Below are positions 1 to 7,576 of a stretch of DNA of 64,000 nucleotides, piece after piece. Origin of the DNA: Nonomuraea sp. PA05 (GTDB taxonomy: Bacteria > Actinomycetota > Actinomycetes > Streptosporangiales > Streptosporangiaceae); NCBI RefSeq assembly GCF_008086045.1, contig NZ_VSEY01000035.1, forward strand, positions 89,070 to 153,069. Reading direction: 5' to 3'. How positions within the stretch are numbered: position 1 is the first letter of the stretch; every line of letters starts with the position of its first letter. The notes below the pieces were generated by a model. It did no database searches and had not been told where the DNA came from. It saw only the letters and a list, made by a program, of their open reading frames with translations. Made by a program: the position numbers and the translations under genes.

Positions 1-2
1 AC

Positions 3-767
3 CTGGCCGCCGTCGAAGGGGACGAGGACGCGCACGGCCGGCTCACCGCGGAGGTGGCGCGGAGCCCGGCCGTCCCCATGCAGGGCGCCATGTGGGCCGA
101 CTGGGCCAGGGCCATGCTGGACCTGGGCCAGGGCAGGGCGGAGACGGCGCTCGGCCGGTTGGAAACCCTCACGAAGGGCCCGGGCTGGTACCACGTCTCG
201 GCCATCCGGTGCGTGCCCGACCTGGTGGAGGCCGCCGTACGCAGCGGTGAGCCCGACAGGGCCAGGCCCGCCCTGGCCAGGTACCTGCGCCTCGACCAGC
301 GTCACCTCATCGAGCGCTGCCTGGCCCTGCTCGCCGGGGACGATGCCGAGGCGCACTACCTGGCGGCTCTGGAAGCCGGCGGCCCGGCCTTCGAGCACGC
401 GCGGACCCGGCTGCTGTACGGGGAGTGGCTGCGCAGGACCCGCCGCCGCGGCGTCGCGGCCGGTCACCTGCGTGAGGCGCTGGAGACGTTCGAACGCCTG
501 GGCGCCGCCCCCTGGGCCGGCCGGGCCAGAACCGAGCTGCTGGCCGCGGGCGGTCCGGCCACCGCGCCGGCACCCGGCAGACCGACCGGTCTGACGTCGC
601 AGGAACGGCAGATCGTCCAGCTCGCCGCGCGGGGGCTGTCCAACAAGGACATCGCCGCCCAGCTCTTCCTGAGCCCCCGCACGGTCGGCTACCACCTGTA
701 CAAGGCCTATCCCAAGCTGGGTGTGGCCTCCCGCGGCGAGCTGGCCACGCTCGCCACCCTCGGCTGA
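3..767 (+). CDS. LuxR-family transcriptional regulator, C-terminal part (5' end outside window)
   Basis: The reading frame is open from the first bases of the window, so this is the C-terminal ~254 residues of a longer protein. The last ~60 residues form a LuxR-type helix-turn-helix: LTSQERQIVQLAARGLSNKD, then the recognition-helix segment LSPRTVGYHLYKAYPKLG. The preceding alpha-helical, Ala/Arg/Leu-rich region resembles the repeat region of large ATP-binding LuxR (LAL/MalT-like) regulators, which would place the ATPase part upstream of the window. The regulator class is well supported; the LAL assignment is inference because no P-loop is visible. Confidence 0.85.
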   Translation: MAAVEGDEDAHGRLTAEVARSPAVPMQGAMWADWARAMLDLGQGRAETALGRLETLTKGPGWYHVSAIRCVPDLVEAAVRSGEPDRARPALARYLRLDQRHLIERCLALLAGDDAEAHYLAALEAGGPAFEHARTRLLYGEWLRRTRRRGVAAGHLREALETFERLGAAPWAGRARTELLAAGGPATAPAPGRPTGLTSQERQIVQLAARGLSNKDIAAQLFLSPRTVGYHLYKAYPKLGVASRGELATLATLG

Positions 768-805
768 GCGCACTCGGAGAAGTGCGAAGGAGAAGCTGAG
801 CGCAC

Positions 806-1429
806 TCAGGAGAGCGCGAGGCCGACGGCGAGCACGGCGAGCAAGGAGCCCATGGCCATCCGCTGAAAGCGCAGCCAGGCGGGGCGGGCGGCCAGGAAGC
901 CCGCGATGCCACCCGCCGCCACCACGATCGACAGGTTCACCAGGAGCGCGACCGTCACCTGCACGCAGCCGAGAACGAACCCCTGAAGCAGCACGTCTCC
1001 CCGCTCCAGGTCGACGAACTGAGGGATGATCGAGACGTACAGAAGGGCGATCTTCGGGTTGAGCAGGTTGGTCATCAGCCCCATGGTGAAGAGCCTGCGC
1101 GGCGAGTCGGGCGGCATCTCACCGGCGGCGAAGACGGAGGCGCCGCCGGGCTTGAGCGTCTTCCAGGCCAGCCACAGCAGGTACAGGGCGCCGGCGATGC
1201 GGATGGCGGTGAGGAGCCCGGGAAACGCCGAGAACAGGACCGCCAGCCCGAGGTTCGCCCCCACCAGGTAGACGAGGAAGCCGGCGGCGACTCCGGCCAG
1301 GGAGATGATCCCGGCCCGCCGGCCCTGGCTGGTGCTGCGGGACACGAGGTACAGCATGTTCGGCCCCGGGGACAGCACCATGCCGAGTGCTACGAGCACG
1401 ACGCCGAGCACCGCACTTTGTTCGACCAT
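806..1429 (-). CDS. LysE/RhtB-family amino-acid exporter
   Basis: A 207-residue, very hydrophobic protein with about six predicted membrane segments. The N-terminus (VLVALGMVLSPGPNMLYLVS) carries the SPGPN motif typical of LysE/RhtB translocators, which export amino acids or derivatives by proton antiport. Length matches the family (about 200-215). It is divergently transcribed from a MocR-type regulator, and both promoters share one palindrome (1461-1481), so the regulator probably controls it. The substrate cannot be read from sequence. Its ATG lies about 7 bases after a -10-like TAGCTT (1442-1437), suggesting a leaderless message. Confidence 0.88.
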   Translation of the reverse strand: MVEQSAVLGVVLVALGMVLSPGPNMLYLVSRSTSQGRRAGIISLAGVAAGFLVYLVGANLGLAVLFSAFPGLLTAIRIAGALYLLWLAWKTLKPGGASVFAAGEMPPDSPRRLFTMGLMTNLLNPKIALLYVSIIPQFVDLERGDVLLQGFVLGCVQVTVALLVNLSIVVAAGGIAGFLAARPAWLRFQRMAMGSLLAVLAVGLALS

Positions 1430-1460
1430 GACAGCGAAGCTAGCGACGCTCCCGATCTCG

Positions 1461-1481
1461 GTGCAATAGGTGCGATTGCAC
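1461..1481. promoter_or_regulatory. Palindromic operator carrying both divergent -35 boxes
   Basis: A perfect inverted repeat with arms GTGCAAT and ATTGCAC around a 7-base centre. Each arm reads TTGCAC outward, giving a -35 hexamer for each divergent gene. Leftward: TTGCAC, 18-base spacer, TAGCTT (1442-1437). Rightward: TTGCAC, 17-base spacer, TTGGAT (1499-1504). A protein bound here would cover both -35 elements. The MocR-type regulator encoded next to it is the natural candidate ligand (inference). Confidence 0.65.
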
Positions 1482-1512
1482 TCGGAGCAATGTTGTGCTT
1501 GGATGCTGCCGC

Positions 1513-2841
1513 ATGGAGGACTACCGGCGCATCGCGGACTCCATCGCCGCCGACATCGCAGCAGGGCGGCTGCGGCCAGGAGACCGGCTGCCGCCGCAGC
1601 GGAGCTTCGCGCGGCGGCACGGCATCGCCGGCTCCACGGCCGCCCGCGTCTACAGGGAGCTGGCCGGTCGCGGGCTGACCGTCGGAGAGGTGGGCCGGGG
1701 CACGTTCGTACGGGCCGCCCCGCCCCGGCCGGGCCCGGCGCTCGTCGAGCCGACGGGCAGCCGGATCGACCTGGAGCTCAACTATCCCGTCGTGCCCGAG
1801 CAGGCCAGGCTGCTCGCCGACGGCATCGGGCCGTTGCTGCGCGCGGATGTCCTGGAGTCGTCCATGAGACCGGTCGGCGCGGCGGGCACCCCGGCGGCGC
1901 GGCGCGTCGCCGCCGGCCTGCTGGGGCGCGGGGAGTGGCGGCCGGATCCCGAGCGGGTGCTGTTCGCGGGGAACGGGCGCCAGGCGATCGCGGCTGCCCT
2001 GGCCGCGCTGCTGCCCTCGGGCGGGCGGCTCGGGGTGGAGGAGCTCACGTATCCCGTGCTCAAGGGGCTGGCGGCGCGGGTCGGGGTCACGCTCGTGCCG
2101 CTGCGGGTCGATGAGGCCGGGCTGGACCCGGCGGCTGTGGCGGCCGCCGCGCGGAAGGCGCCGCTGAAGGCGATCTACGTGCAGCCGACGATGCACAACC
2201 CGCTGTCGGTCAGCATGCCCGTGGAGCGCAGGGCCGAGCTGGCGGGCCTGCTCGAACGCCTGGACGTGCCCGCGATCGAGGACTCCATCTGGTCGTTCCT
2301 GCGCGACGACCTGCCGCCGCTGGCCGCGTTCGCGCCCGGGCGCACCATTGTGGTGGACAGCCTGTCCAAGCGGCTCGCGCCCGGCCTGTCACTCGGCTTC
2401 GCCGTAGTGCCAGGTCAGGCCGTGGCGGGCATGGCGGCGGCGGTGCGGTCGGGCGGGTGGACGCCGATGCGGTTCGCGCTGGAGGCGGCGACCCGGTGGC
2501 TGACGGACGACACCGCGCGGTCGGTGGCCCGCGCCAAGCAGCGGGACGCGGCCATGCGCCAGGAGATCGCCGCCGGGTGTCTTGCCGGGTTCGGCGTGCG
2601 CAGTGATCCGCGTTCCTACTACTGCTGGTGGGAGCTGCCGCCGCCGTGGCGGGCCGAGACGTTCGTGGCCGCCGCCGCCCGGTACGGCATCGCCGTCACG
2701 CCCGCCGCCGCCTTCGCCGTGGGGCGGGGCAGCGCGCCGAACGCCGTCCGGCTCGGGCTGGCCTCTCCCCCGCCGGACGTTCTCGCGCGCGCCCTGACCA
2801 CCCTCGCCGAGCTCGCCCGCGCCACACCTGAGGACGAGTAG
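1513..2841 (+). CDS. MocR-type regulator (GntR wHTH fused to class I aminotransferase domain)
   Basis: A 442-residue protein. Residues ~1-70 are a GntR winged helix (DYRRIADSIAADIAAGRLRPG, then STAARVYRELAGRG). Residues ~100-435 are a fold-type I aminotransferase-like domain with the PLP-lysine motif VVDSLSKRLAPG (Lys about 286) and YVQPTMHNPLS. MocR proteins use bound PLP or amino-acid adducts as effectors. The ATG at 1513 is chosen over an upstream GTG (1495) because the GntR domain starts immediately after it and it sits 8 bases past a -10-like hexamer. Divergent from the LysE exporter; it probably senses the exported amino acid or PLP state (inference). Its end is 7 bases from the convergent ABC gene. 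Confidence 0.9.
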   Translation: MEDYRRIADSIAADIAAGRLRPGDRLPPQRSFARRHGIAGSTAARVYRELAGRGLTVGEVGRGTFVRAAPPRPGPALVEPTGSRIDLELNYPVVPEQARLLADGIGPLLRADVLESSMRPVGAAGTPAARRVAAGLLGRGEWRPDPERVLFAGNGRQAIAAALAALLPSGGRLGVEELTYPVLKGLAARVGVTLVPLRVDEAGLDPAAVAAAARKAPLKAIYVQPTMHNPLSVSMPVERRAELAGLLERLDVPAIEDSIWSFLRDDLPPLAAFAPGRTIVVDSLSKRLAPGLSLGFAVVPGQAVAGMAAAVRSGGWTPMRFALEAATRWLTDDTARSVARAKQRDAAMRQEIAAGCLAGFGVRSDPRSYYCWWELPPPWRAETFVAAAARYGIAVTPAAAFAVGRGSAPNAVRLGLASPPPDVLARALTTLAELARATPEDE

Positions 2842-2848
2842 CGGAAGC

Positions 2849-4612
2849 TCAGGACGGCGCCGAGGTCCTGCTCGGGCTGCCGTGCCAACTGCTCCACAAC
2901 GCCGCGTACGATCCCCCCTGGGCCACCAGCTCCTCATGCGACCCCAGCTCACTGATCCGCCCATCCTCCACCACGGCCACCCGATCGGCATCGTGCGCCG
3001 TGTACAGCCGGTGCGCGATGGCGATCACCGTCCGCCCTTCCAGCACAGCGGCCAGCGACCGCTCCAGGTGCCGGGCGGCACGCGGGTCGATGAGGGAGGT
3101 GGCCTCGTCCAGGACGAGGGTGTGCGGGTCGGCGAGGACCAGCCGCGCGAGCGCGAGCTGCTGCGCCTGCGCGGCCGGCACCGCGACCCCGCCGGACCCC
3201 ACCTCGGTGTCGAGCCCGGCCGGCAGCCCCCGCACCCAGTCGAGGGCGTCCACGGCCTCCAGGGACGAGAGCACGGCGGCGTCGGTGGCGTCGGGCCGGG
3301 CGATCAGCAGGTTGTCGCGCAGCGTGCCCTTGAACACGTGGTGTTCCTGGGTGACGAGCGCGACGTGCCCGCGCAGGCCGTCGAGCGGCAGGTCGACCAG
3401 CGGCACGCCGCCGACGGTGACGGAGCCGGTGCGCGGCCCGTGGATGCCGGCCAGCAGCCGCCCCAGCGTGGACTTCCCGGCGCCGGACGGCCCCACCATG
3501 GCGAGCCGCTCACCGGGCTGGACGGTCAGGGACACGTCGTGCAGCACGTCGCGCCCCTCCCGGTAGGCGTAGCGGACGTGGGAGGCCTCCAGCAGTTCGC
3601 CGGAGGGCCGGGCCGCGCCGGCCGCCCGGTCGTCGGGGACGTTGGCGACGCCGAGCAGCCGCGCCATCGACGCCGCGCCGACCTGGAGCTCGTCCACCCA
3701 CATGAGGAACCGGTCGAGCGGGTCGATGAGCTGCTGGGCGTAGAGGGCGGCGGTGACGACCTGTTCGAGCGTGACCCAGGAGTTGGTGTAGAAGAGGCCG
3801 CCGACGAGCAGGGCGGCCACCACGGGGATGACGTAGCCCAGCTCGACGGCCGGGTACCAGGTGGTGCGCAGGCCGAGGGTGTACCGTTCTGCGGCGTAGG
3901 AGCGGGCGATGTCGCCGTCGGTGCGCGCCCTGCGCCGCTCACGCAGGCCGAGCGCCTCCACGGCCCTGGCGCCTTCGACGGTCTCGGCGAGCCCTTCCGT
4001 GACGTCGGCGTAGGCGGCGTTCTCGCGCAGGTAGCCGTCGCGGGCGCGGCCCAGGTACCACCGGGTGGCGATCCACAGCACCGGCCCCGCGGCCAGCATC
4101 GGCAGCATGAGCAGCGGGCTGACCAGCAGCAGCGCACCGATGGTGATCACGAAGGTGACCATCGCGATGAGCGTCTCCGGCACGGCGTGCCGTACGGTGC
4201 GTGACAGGGCGTCCACGTCGCGGGAGGTGCGGGTGATGAGGTCGCCGGAGCCGGCCCGCTCGACGGTGGACAGCGGCAGGGCGAGCACCCGGTCGACGAA
4301 CTCCTCGCGCAGCTCGGCCAGCACCTTCTCGCCGAGCCTGGCGGAGGCCAGCACCGCGTACCGGATGAGGACGCCCTGCAGCAGCAGGAAGGCGCCGATG
4401 GCGGCGGCCACGACGGCGACGTTCACCTCGTGGCCGTACTGGACCTTCTCCACCAGGTCGCCGAGCTGCCACGGGACGGCCAGCCCGGCGACGGCGGCCA
4501 GGCCGTGCAGGACGAGGGCGAGCGCGAGCGAGCGCGGGTACTTCAGGGTGAGCCGCCTGGCGTAGGCCCGCACCTGTTTGCGGTCGGCGATCGGCAGGAT
4601 CTCCCGGGCCAT
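2849..4612 (-). CDS. ABC exporter half-transporter with canonical Walker motifs but degenerate signature
   Basis: A 587-residue fusion of a six-helix membrane domain (~1-320) and an ATPase domain (~350-587). Walker A GPSGAGKST (~375), Q-loop VTQEHHVF, Walker B LVLDEATSLID (~499) and the H-loop IAHRL are intact. The LSGGQ signature position reads VAVPAAQAQQLALAR, so the Ser-Gly-Gly core is lost. Its start overlaps the stop of the upstream partner by one base (TGATG), indicating translational coupling and a heterodimer. The partner shows the complementary defects. Substrate unknown; such heterodimers usually export drugs, peptides or siderophores. Confidence 0.9.
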   Translation of the reverse strand: MAREILPIADRKQVRAYARRLTLKYPRSLALALVLHGLAAVAGLAVPWQLGDLVEKVQYGHEVNVAVVAAAIGAFLLLQGVLIRYAVLASARLGEKVLAELREEFVDRVLALPLSTVERAGSGDLITRTSRDVDALSRTVRHAVPETLIAMVTFVITIGALLLVSPLLMLPMLAAGPVLWIATRWYLGRARDGYLRENAAYADVTEGLAETVEGARAVEALGLRERRRARTDGDIARSYAAERYTLGLRTTWYPAVELGYVIPVVAALLVGGLFYTNSWVTLEQVVTAALYAQQLIDPLDRFLMWVDELQVGAASMARLLGVANVPDDRAAGAARPSGELLEASHVRYAYREGRDVLHDVSLTVQPGERLAMVGPSGAGKSTLGRLLAGIHGPRTGSVTVGGVPLVDLPLDGLRGHVALVTQEHHVFKGTLRDNLLIARPDATDAAVLSSLEAVDALDWVRGLPAGLDTEVGSGGVAVPAAQAQQLALARLVLADPHTLVLDEATSLIDPRAARHLERSLAAVLEGRTVIAIAHRLYTAHDADRVAVVEDGRISELGSHEELVAQGGSYAALWSSWHGSPSRTSAPS

Positions 4613-6300
4613 CAGTCTTCCCCTCGGGTCACGGTCGCGGCGTATTCGGGGGATCCGTCGAGCAGTTGCCGGTGTGTCCCCTCGGCCAGGACGCGGCCGT
4701 TCTCGACGTAGATCACGTGCTCGGCCCGGTCGAGCACGAGCGGGCTGGTGGTGCAGACCATGGTGGTACGCCCGGAGCGCGCCTTGGCCAGGCGTTCGGC
4801 GATGCGGGCCTCGCTGTGGGCGTCGACGGCGCTGGTGGGCTCGACGAGGATCAGCACCTCGGGGTCGGTCACCAGCGCCCTGGCGAGCCGCAGCCGCTGC
4901 TGCTGCCCGCCGGAGAACTCGCGCCCCGCCTCGGCCACGTGCGCGTCGAGCCCGTCGGGCAGGGCCTCGACGACGTCGGTGGCGCAGGCGGCGTCCAGGG
5001 CCTCGCGGATCCGCGTGTCGGTGGCGGTGCCGCGCACGTCGAGCTCGTCGCGCAGCCGTCCGTTGAACAGGCGGGCGCCGTTGTCGGCGACCAGGATGCG
5101 CGACCGGACCTGCTCCAGCGGCAGGGTGCGCAGCTCCACGGCGCCGAAGGTGACGTCGCCCTCGACGTAGCGGCCGAGGCGGTCGGCGATGGCGATGGCG
5201 TCGTCGGGGGCGTCGGCGGCTACGGCGGTGAGGGCGCCTGGCTGGAGCGTGACACCGCTGTAGGAGTCGCGCAGCACGCCGCCCTCGCCGGTGCCGGTGC
5301 CGCCGGTGACTTCGGGCTCGATGGACAGGATCCTGATCACCCGGCCGGCGGCCACGTGCCCCTTGGTGAGCTTGTCGGCGGCCTCGGTGAGGGTGCGCAT
5401 GGGGCCGATGAGGAACACCGCGTACAGGTAGAAGGCGACGAGCTGGCCGGTGGGGATGTCGCCGGCGACGGCGAAGGAGGCGCCGACGCCGGTGACGATG
5501 GCGATGAGCAGGCCGGGCAGCACGATCTGGGCGCCTTCGAGCACCGATTCGACGCCGGAGACGCGCACCCCGGCGTGGCGCACGCGCTGCGACTCGGCGC
5601 GGTAGCGCGCGGCGAACACCTGCTCCCCGCCGATGCCGCGCAGCACGCGCAGCCCGGCGACGATGTCGGCGGCGCGGGTGGACAGCTCGCCGGCCAGCTC
5701 CCGCTGCGCCTGCTGCCGCCTGTGCAGGGGTCGCAGCAGCGGCCCGACGGCGACGGCCATCAGCGGCACGCCGAACAGCACGAGCAGGCCGAGCGGCAGC
5801 GAGGTGGAGAAGAGGATCACGGTGACGGTGACGATGGCCAGGATCGACCCGACGCCGCGCAGCAGGATGTCCATGGAGCTGCCGATGTGCGCGATGTCGG
5901 AGTTGCCGACGCTGACGACCTCGCCGGTGGACAGCCGTTTGGGCAGCGTGGCGCCGAGCCTGGCGGCCTGCCGGGAGGTGAGCTGCACGGTGCGGTACGC
6001 GGCGGCCAGCCAGTTGAAGACGGCCATCCGGTGCCGCATGATGCCGGTGAACGCCTGCACCAGCCCGAGCCCGAACAGGATCGCCGACCAGGTCAGCAGC
6101 GAGCCGGTGTCCTTGGCGGTGACGGCCTCGATGCCCCTTCCGAGCACGGCCGGCATGAGCGCCTGCACCAGCCACCAGAGGCTGGCGTAGCCGATGCCCG
6201 CGAGCAGGGGAACCGCCTGGCGCCGCGCGTTCCACCACAGGTAGCGGAGCGGGCTGCGGATGTCGGGCATGCCGGGATCGGCCTCAGGAAGGGAGCGCAT
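4612..6300 (-). CDS. ABC exporter half-transporter lacking a P-loop but with canonical signature
   Basis: A 562-residue membrane domain plus ATPase. The signature FSGGQQQRLRLARAL (~458) is canonical. The Walker A position (~358) reads TAVAADAPDDAIAIADRLG with no GxxGxGKS/T, Walker B reads LILVEPTSAVD (Val for the Mg-binding Asp), and the H-loop His is replaced (VCTTSPL). Alone it should not hydrolyse ATP. Paired with the downstream protein it supplies the signature facing that protein's intact Walker A, giving one active and one dead site. ATG 6300 (MRSLPEADPG) is preferred to TTG 6339; an AGG lies just upstream but ribosome-site support is weak. Confidence 0.88.
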   Translation of the reverse strand: MRSLPEADPGMPDIRSPLRYLWWNARRQAVPLLAGIGYASLWWLVQALMPAVLGRGIEAVTAKDTGSLLTWSAILFGLGLVQAFTGIMRHRMAVFNWLAAAYRTVQLTSRQAARLGATLPKRLSTGEVVSVGNSDIAHIGSSMDILLRGVGSILAIVTVTVILFSTSLPLGLLVLFGVPLMAVAVGPLLRPLHRRQQAQRELAGELSTRAADIVAGLRVLRGIGGEQVFAARYRAESQRVRHAGVRVSGVESVLEGAQIVLPGLLIAIVTGVGASFAVAGDIPTGQLVAFYLYAVFLIGPMRTLTEAADKLTKGHVAAGRVIRILSIEPEVTGGTGTGEGGVLRDSYSGVTLQPGALTAVAADAPDDAIAIADRLGRYVEGDVTFGAVELRTLPLEQVRSRILVADNGARLFNGRLRDELDVRGTATDTRIREALDAACATDVVEALPDGLDAHVAEAGREFSGGQQQRLRLARALVTDPEVLILVEPTSAVDAHSEARIAERLAKARSGRTTMVCTTSPLVLDRAEHVIYVENGRVLAEGTHRQLLDGSPEYAATVTRGED

Positions 6301-6349
6301 AGCCTGACAACATTGACAAGGCGGCACCCGGCCCGGCAAACCATTTTCG

Positions 6350-7531
6350 TCACCTCGGGAAGGCCCGCCAGGTGTACACCAGCGCGACCGCCGCCGTGAC
6401 GGCCAGCAGGACGTAGCCGATGGTGTAGGCGCCGGTGGCGGTGTAGACGGCCCCCATCACCAGCGGCGGGAAGTAGCCGCCGAGCCCGCCCGCCGCGCCG
6501 ACCAGCCCGGTGACGGTGCCCACCCTGGACGCGTCCACCAGCTTCGCCACGAGCGCGAACACCCCGCCGGTGCCCAGCCCGAGGAAGAACGCGATGAGCA
6601 CGAAGCTGAGCCCGGCGGGCACCTCGACGGGCGGGTTGAGCGCCAGCACGAGCGCCATCAGCACGGTCCCGGCGAACGAGATGGCCAGCACCTTGACGGG
6701 CCCGATCCGGTCGGCGACCGTGCCGCCGAGCGGCCGGGACAGCACGGCGGCGATGGAGAACCCGGCGGTGCGCAGCCCGGCCTCGGTCTGCGCGAAGTGG
6801 TAGACGTTCTGCAGCAGCGTGGGCAGGTAGGTGGAGAACGCCACGAACCCGCCGAAGGCGACCGCGTAGAGGAACGCGCACTGCCAGGTCGCCTTGATCT
6901 TCAGCGCCTCCCGCATGCGGGGCAGCGCGGAGCCGGTGGCGGGCGTCCAGCGGGGCGAGTCGCGGCTGCCGCCCAGCATGACGATGCCCATCAGCGCCAG
7001 CACCGCCGCCATCAGTAGGTGCGCGCCCGGCCGCCCGAACTCCTCGACCAGGCGCGGGGTGAAGAACGCCGACAGCGCGGTGCCGCCCATCCCCGCGCCG
7101 AACACGCCGGTCGCGAAGCCGCGGCGGTCGGGCTCGTACCAGGCGTTCACGAACGGGATGCCGATGGCGAACGACGTACCGGGGATGCCCAGCAGGAACC
7201 CCCAGAACAGCAGCCAGCCGTAGGAGTCGGACCAGCCCACGAAGAGCACGGGCACGATGGACACGAAGCAGATGATCGCGAACATGCGGCGCCCGCCGAG
7301 CCGGTCGGCCAGCATCCCCATGGGGATCCGTCCCAGCGAGCCGACCAGCACCGGGATGGCCACCAGCAGCGAGGTCTGCGTCGGCGACAGGTTCAGCATC
7401 CTGTTGTAGCTGCCGGACAGCGGCCCGATGAGGTTCCACGCCCAGAACGTCACCGCGAAGGCCACCGTGGCCAGAGCCAGGTTCCGCACCTGACCCCTGC
7501 GCAGCTCGGAACCTTTACGAAGCTCAGACAT
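6350..7531 (-). CDS. narK: Nitrate/nitrite transporter, NarK/NasA-type MFS
   Basis: A 393-residue, 12-helix major facilitator. The conserved nitrate-porter segments are visible: LVGSLGRIPMGMLADRLGGR in the first loop region and GAGMGGTALSAFFTP, corresponding to the glycine-rich nitrate signature. It imports nitrate and/or exports nitrite, matching the divergent nitrate reductase operon starting 45 bp away. ATG 7531 is preferred (AGGG a few bases upstream) over an in-frame GTG at 7555, which would lie inside the shared palindrome. Regulation is probably common to both directions through 7544-7562. Confidence 0.92.
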   Translation of the reverse strand: MSELRKGSELRRGQVRNLALATVAFAVTFWAWNLIGPLSGSYNRMLNLSPTQTSLLVAIPVLVGSLGRIPMGMLADRLGGRRMFAIICFVSIVPVLFVGWSDSYGWLLFWGFLLGIPGTSFAIGIPFVNAWYEPDRRGFATGVFGAGMGGTALSAFFTPRLVEEFGRPGAHLLMAAVLALMGIVMLGGSRDSPRWTPATGSALPRMREALKIKATWQCAFLYAVAFGGFVAFSTYLPTLLQNVYHFAQTEAGLRTAGFSIAAVLSRPLGGTVADRIGPVKVLAISFAGTVLMALVLALNPPVEVPAGLSFVLIAFFLGLGTGGVFALVAKLVDASRVGTVTGLVGAAGGLGGYFPPLVMGAVYTATGAYTIGYVLLAVTAAVALVYTWRAFPR

Positions 7532-7543
7532 ACACCCTGTGTA

Positions 7544-7562
7544 ACAGAGGGTCACCTTCTGT
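7544..7562. promoter_or_regulatory. Operator-like palindrome between narK and narG
   Basis: The 19-mer ACAGAGGGTCACCTTCTGT is an odd-length palindrome with 8 of 9 pairs matching around the central C at 7553. It lies in the 45-bp gap between the divergent narK and narG starts. No nitrate or oxygen regulator is encoded nearby, so the ligand is unknown; it does not match the FNR consensus TTGAT-N4-ATCAA. Confidence 0.55.
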
Positions 7563-7576
7563 GATGAAGTGGGGGT

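Noticed and set aside
4666..6399. A 577-codon open frame antisense to the ABC gene
   Set aside because: Shadow frame rich in Gly/Asp/Arg; the minus-strand ABC ATPase is well supported.
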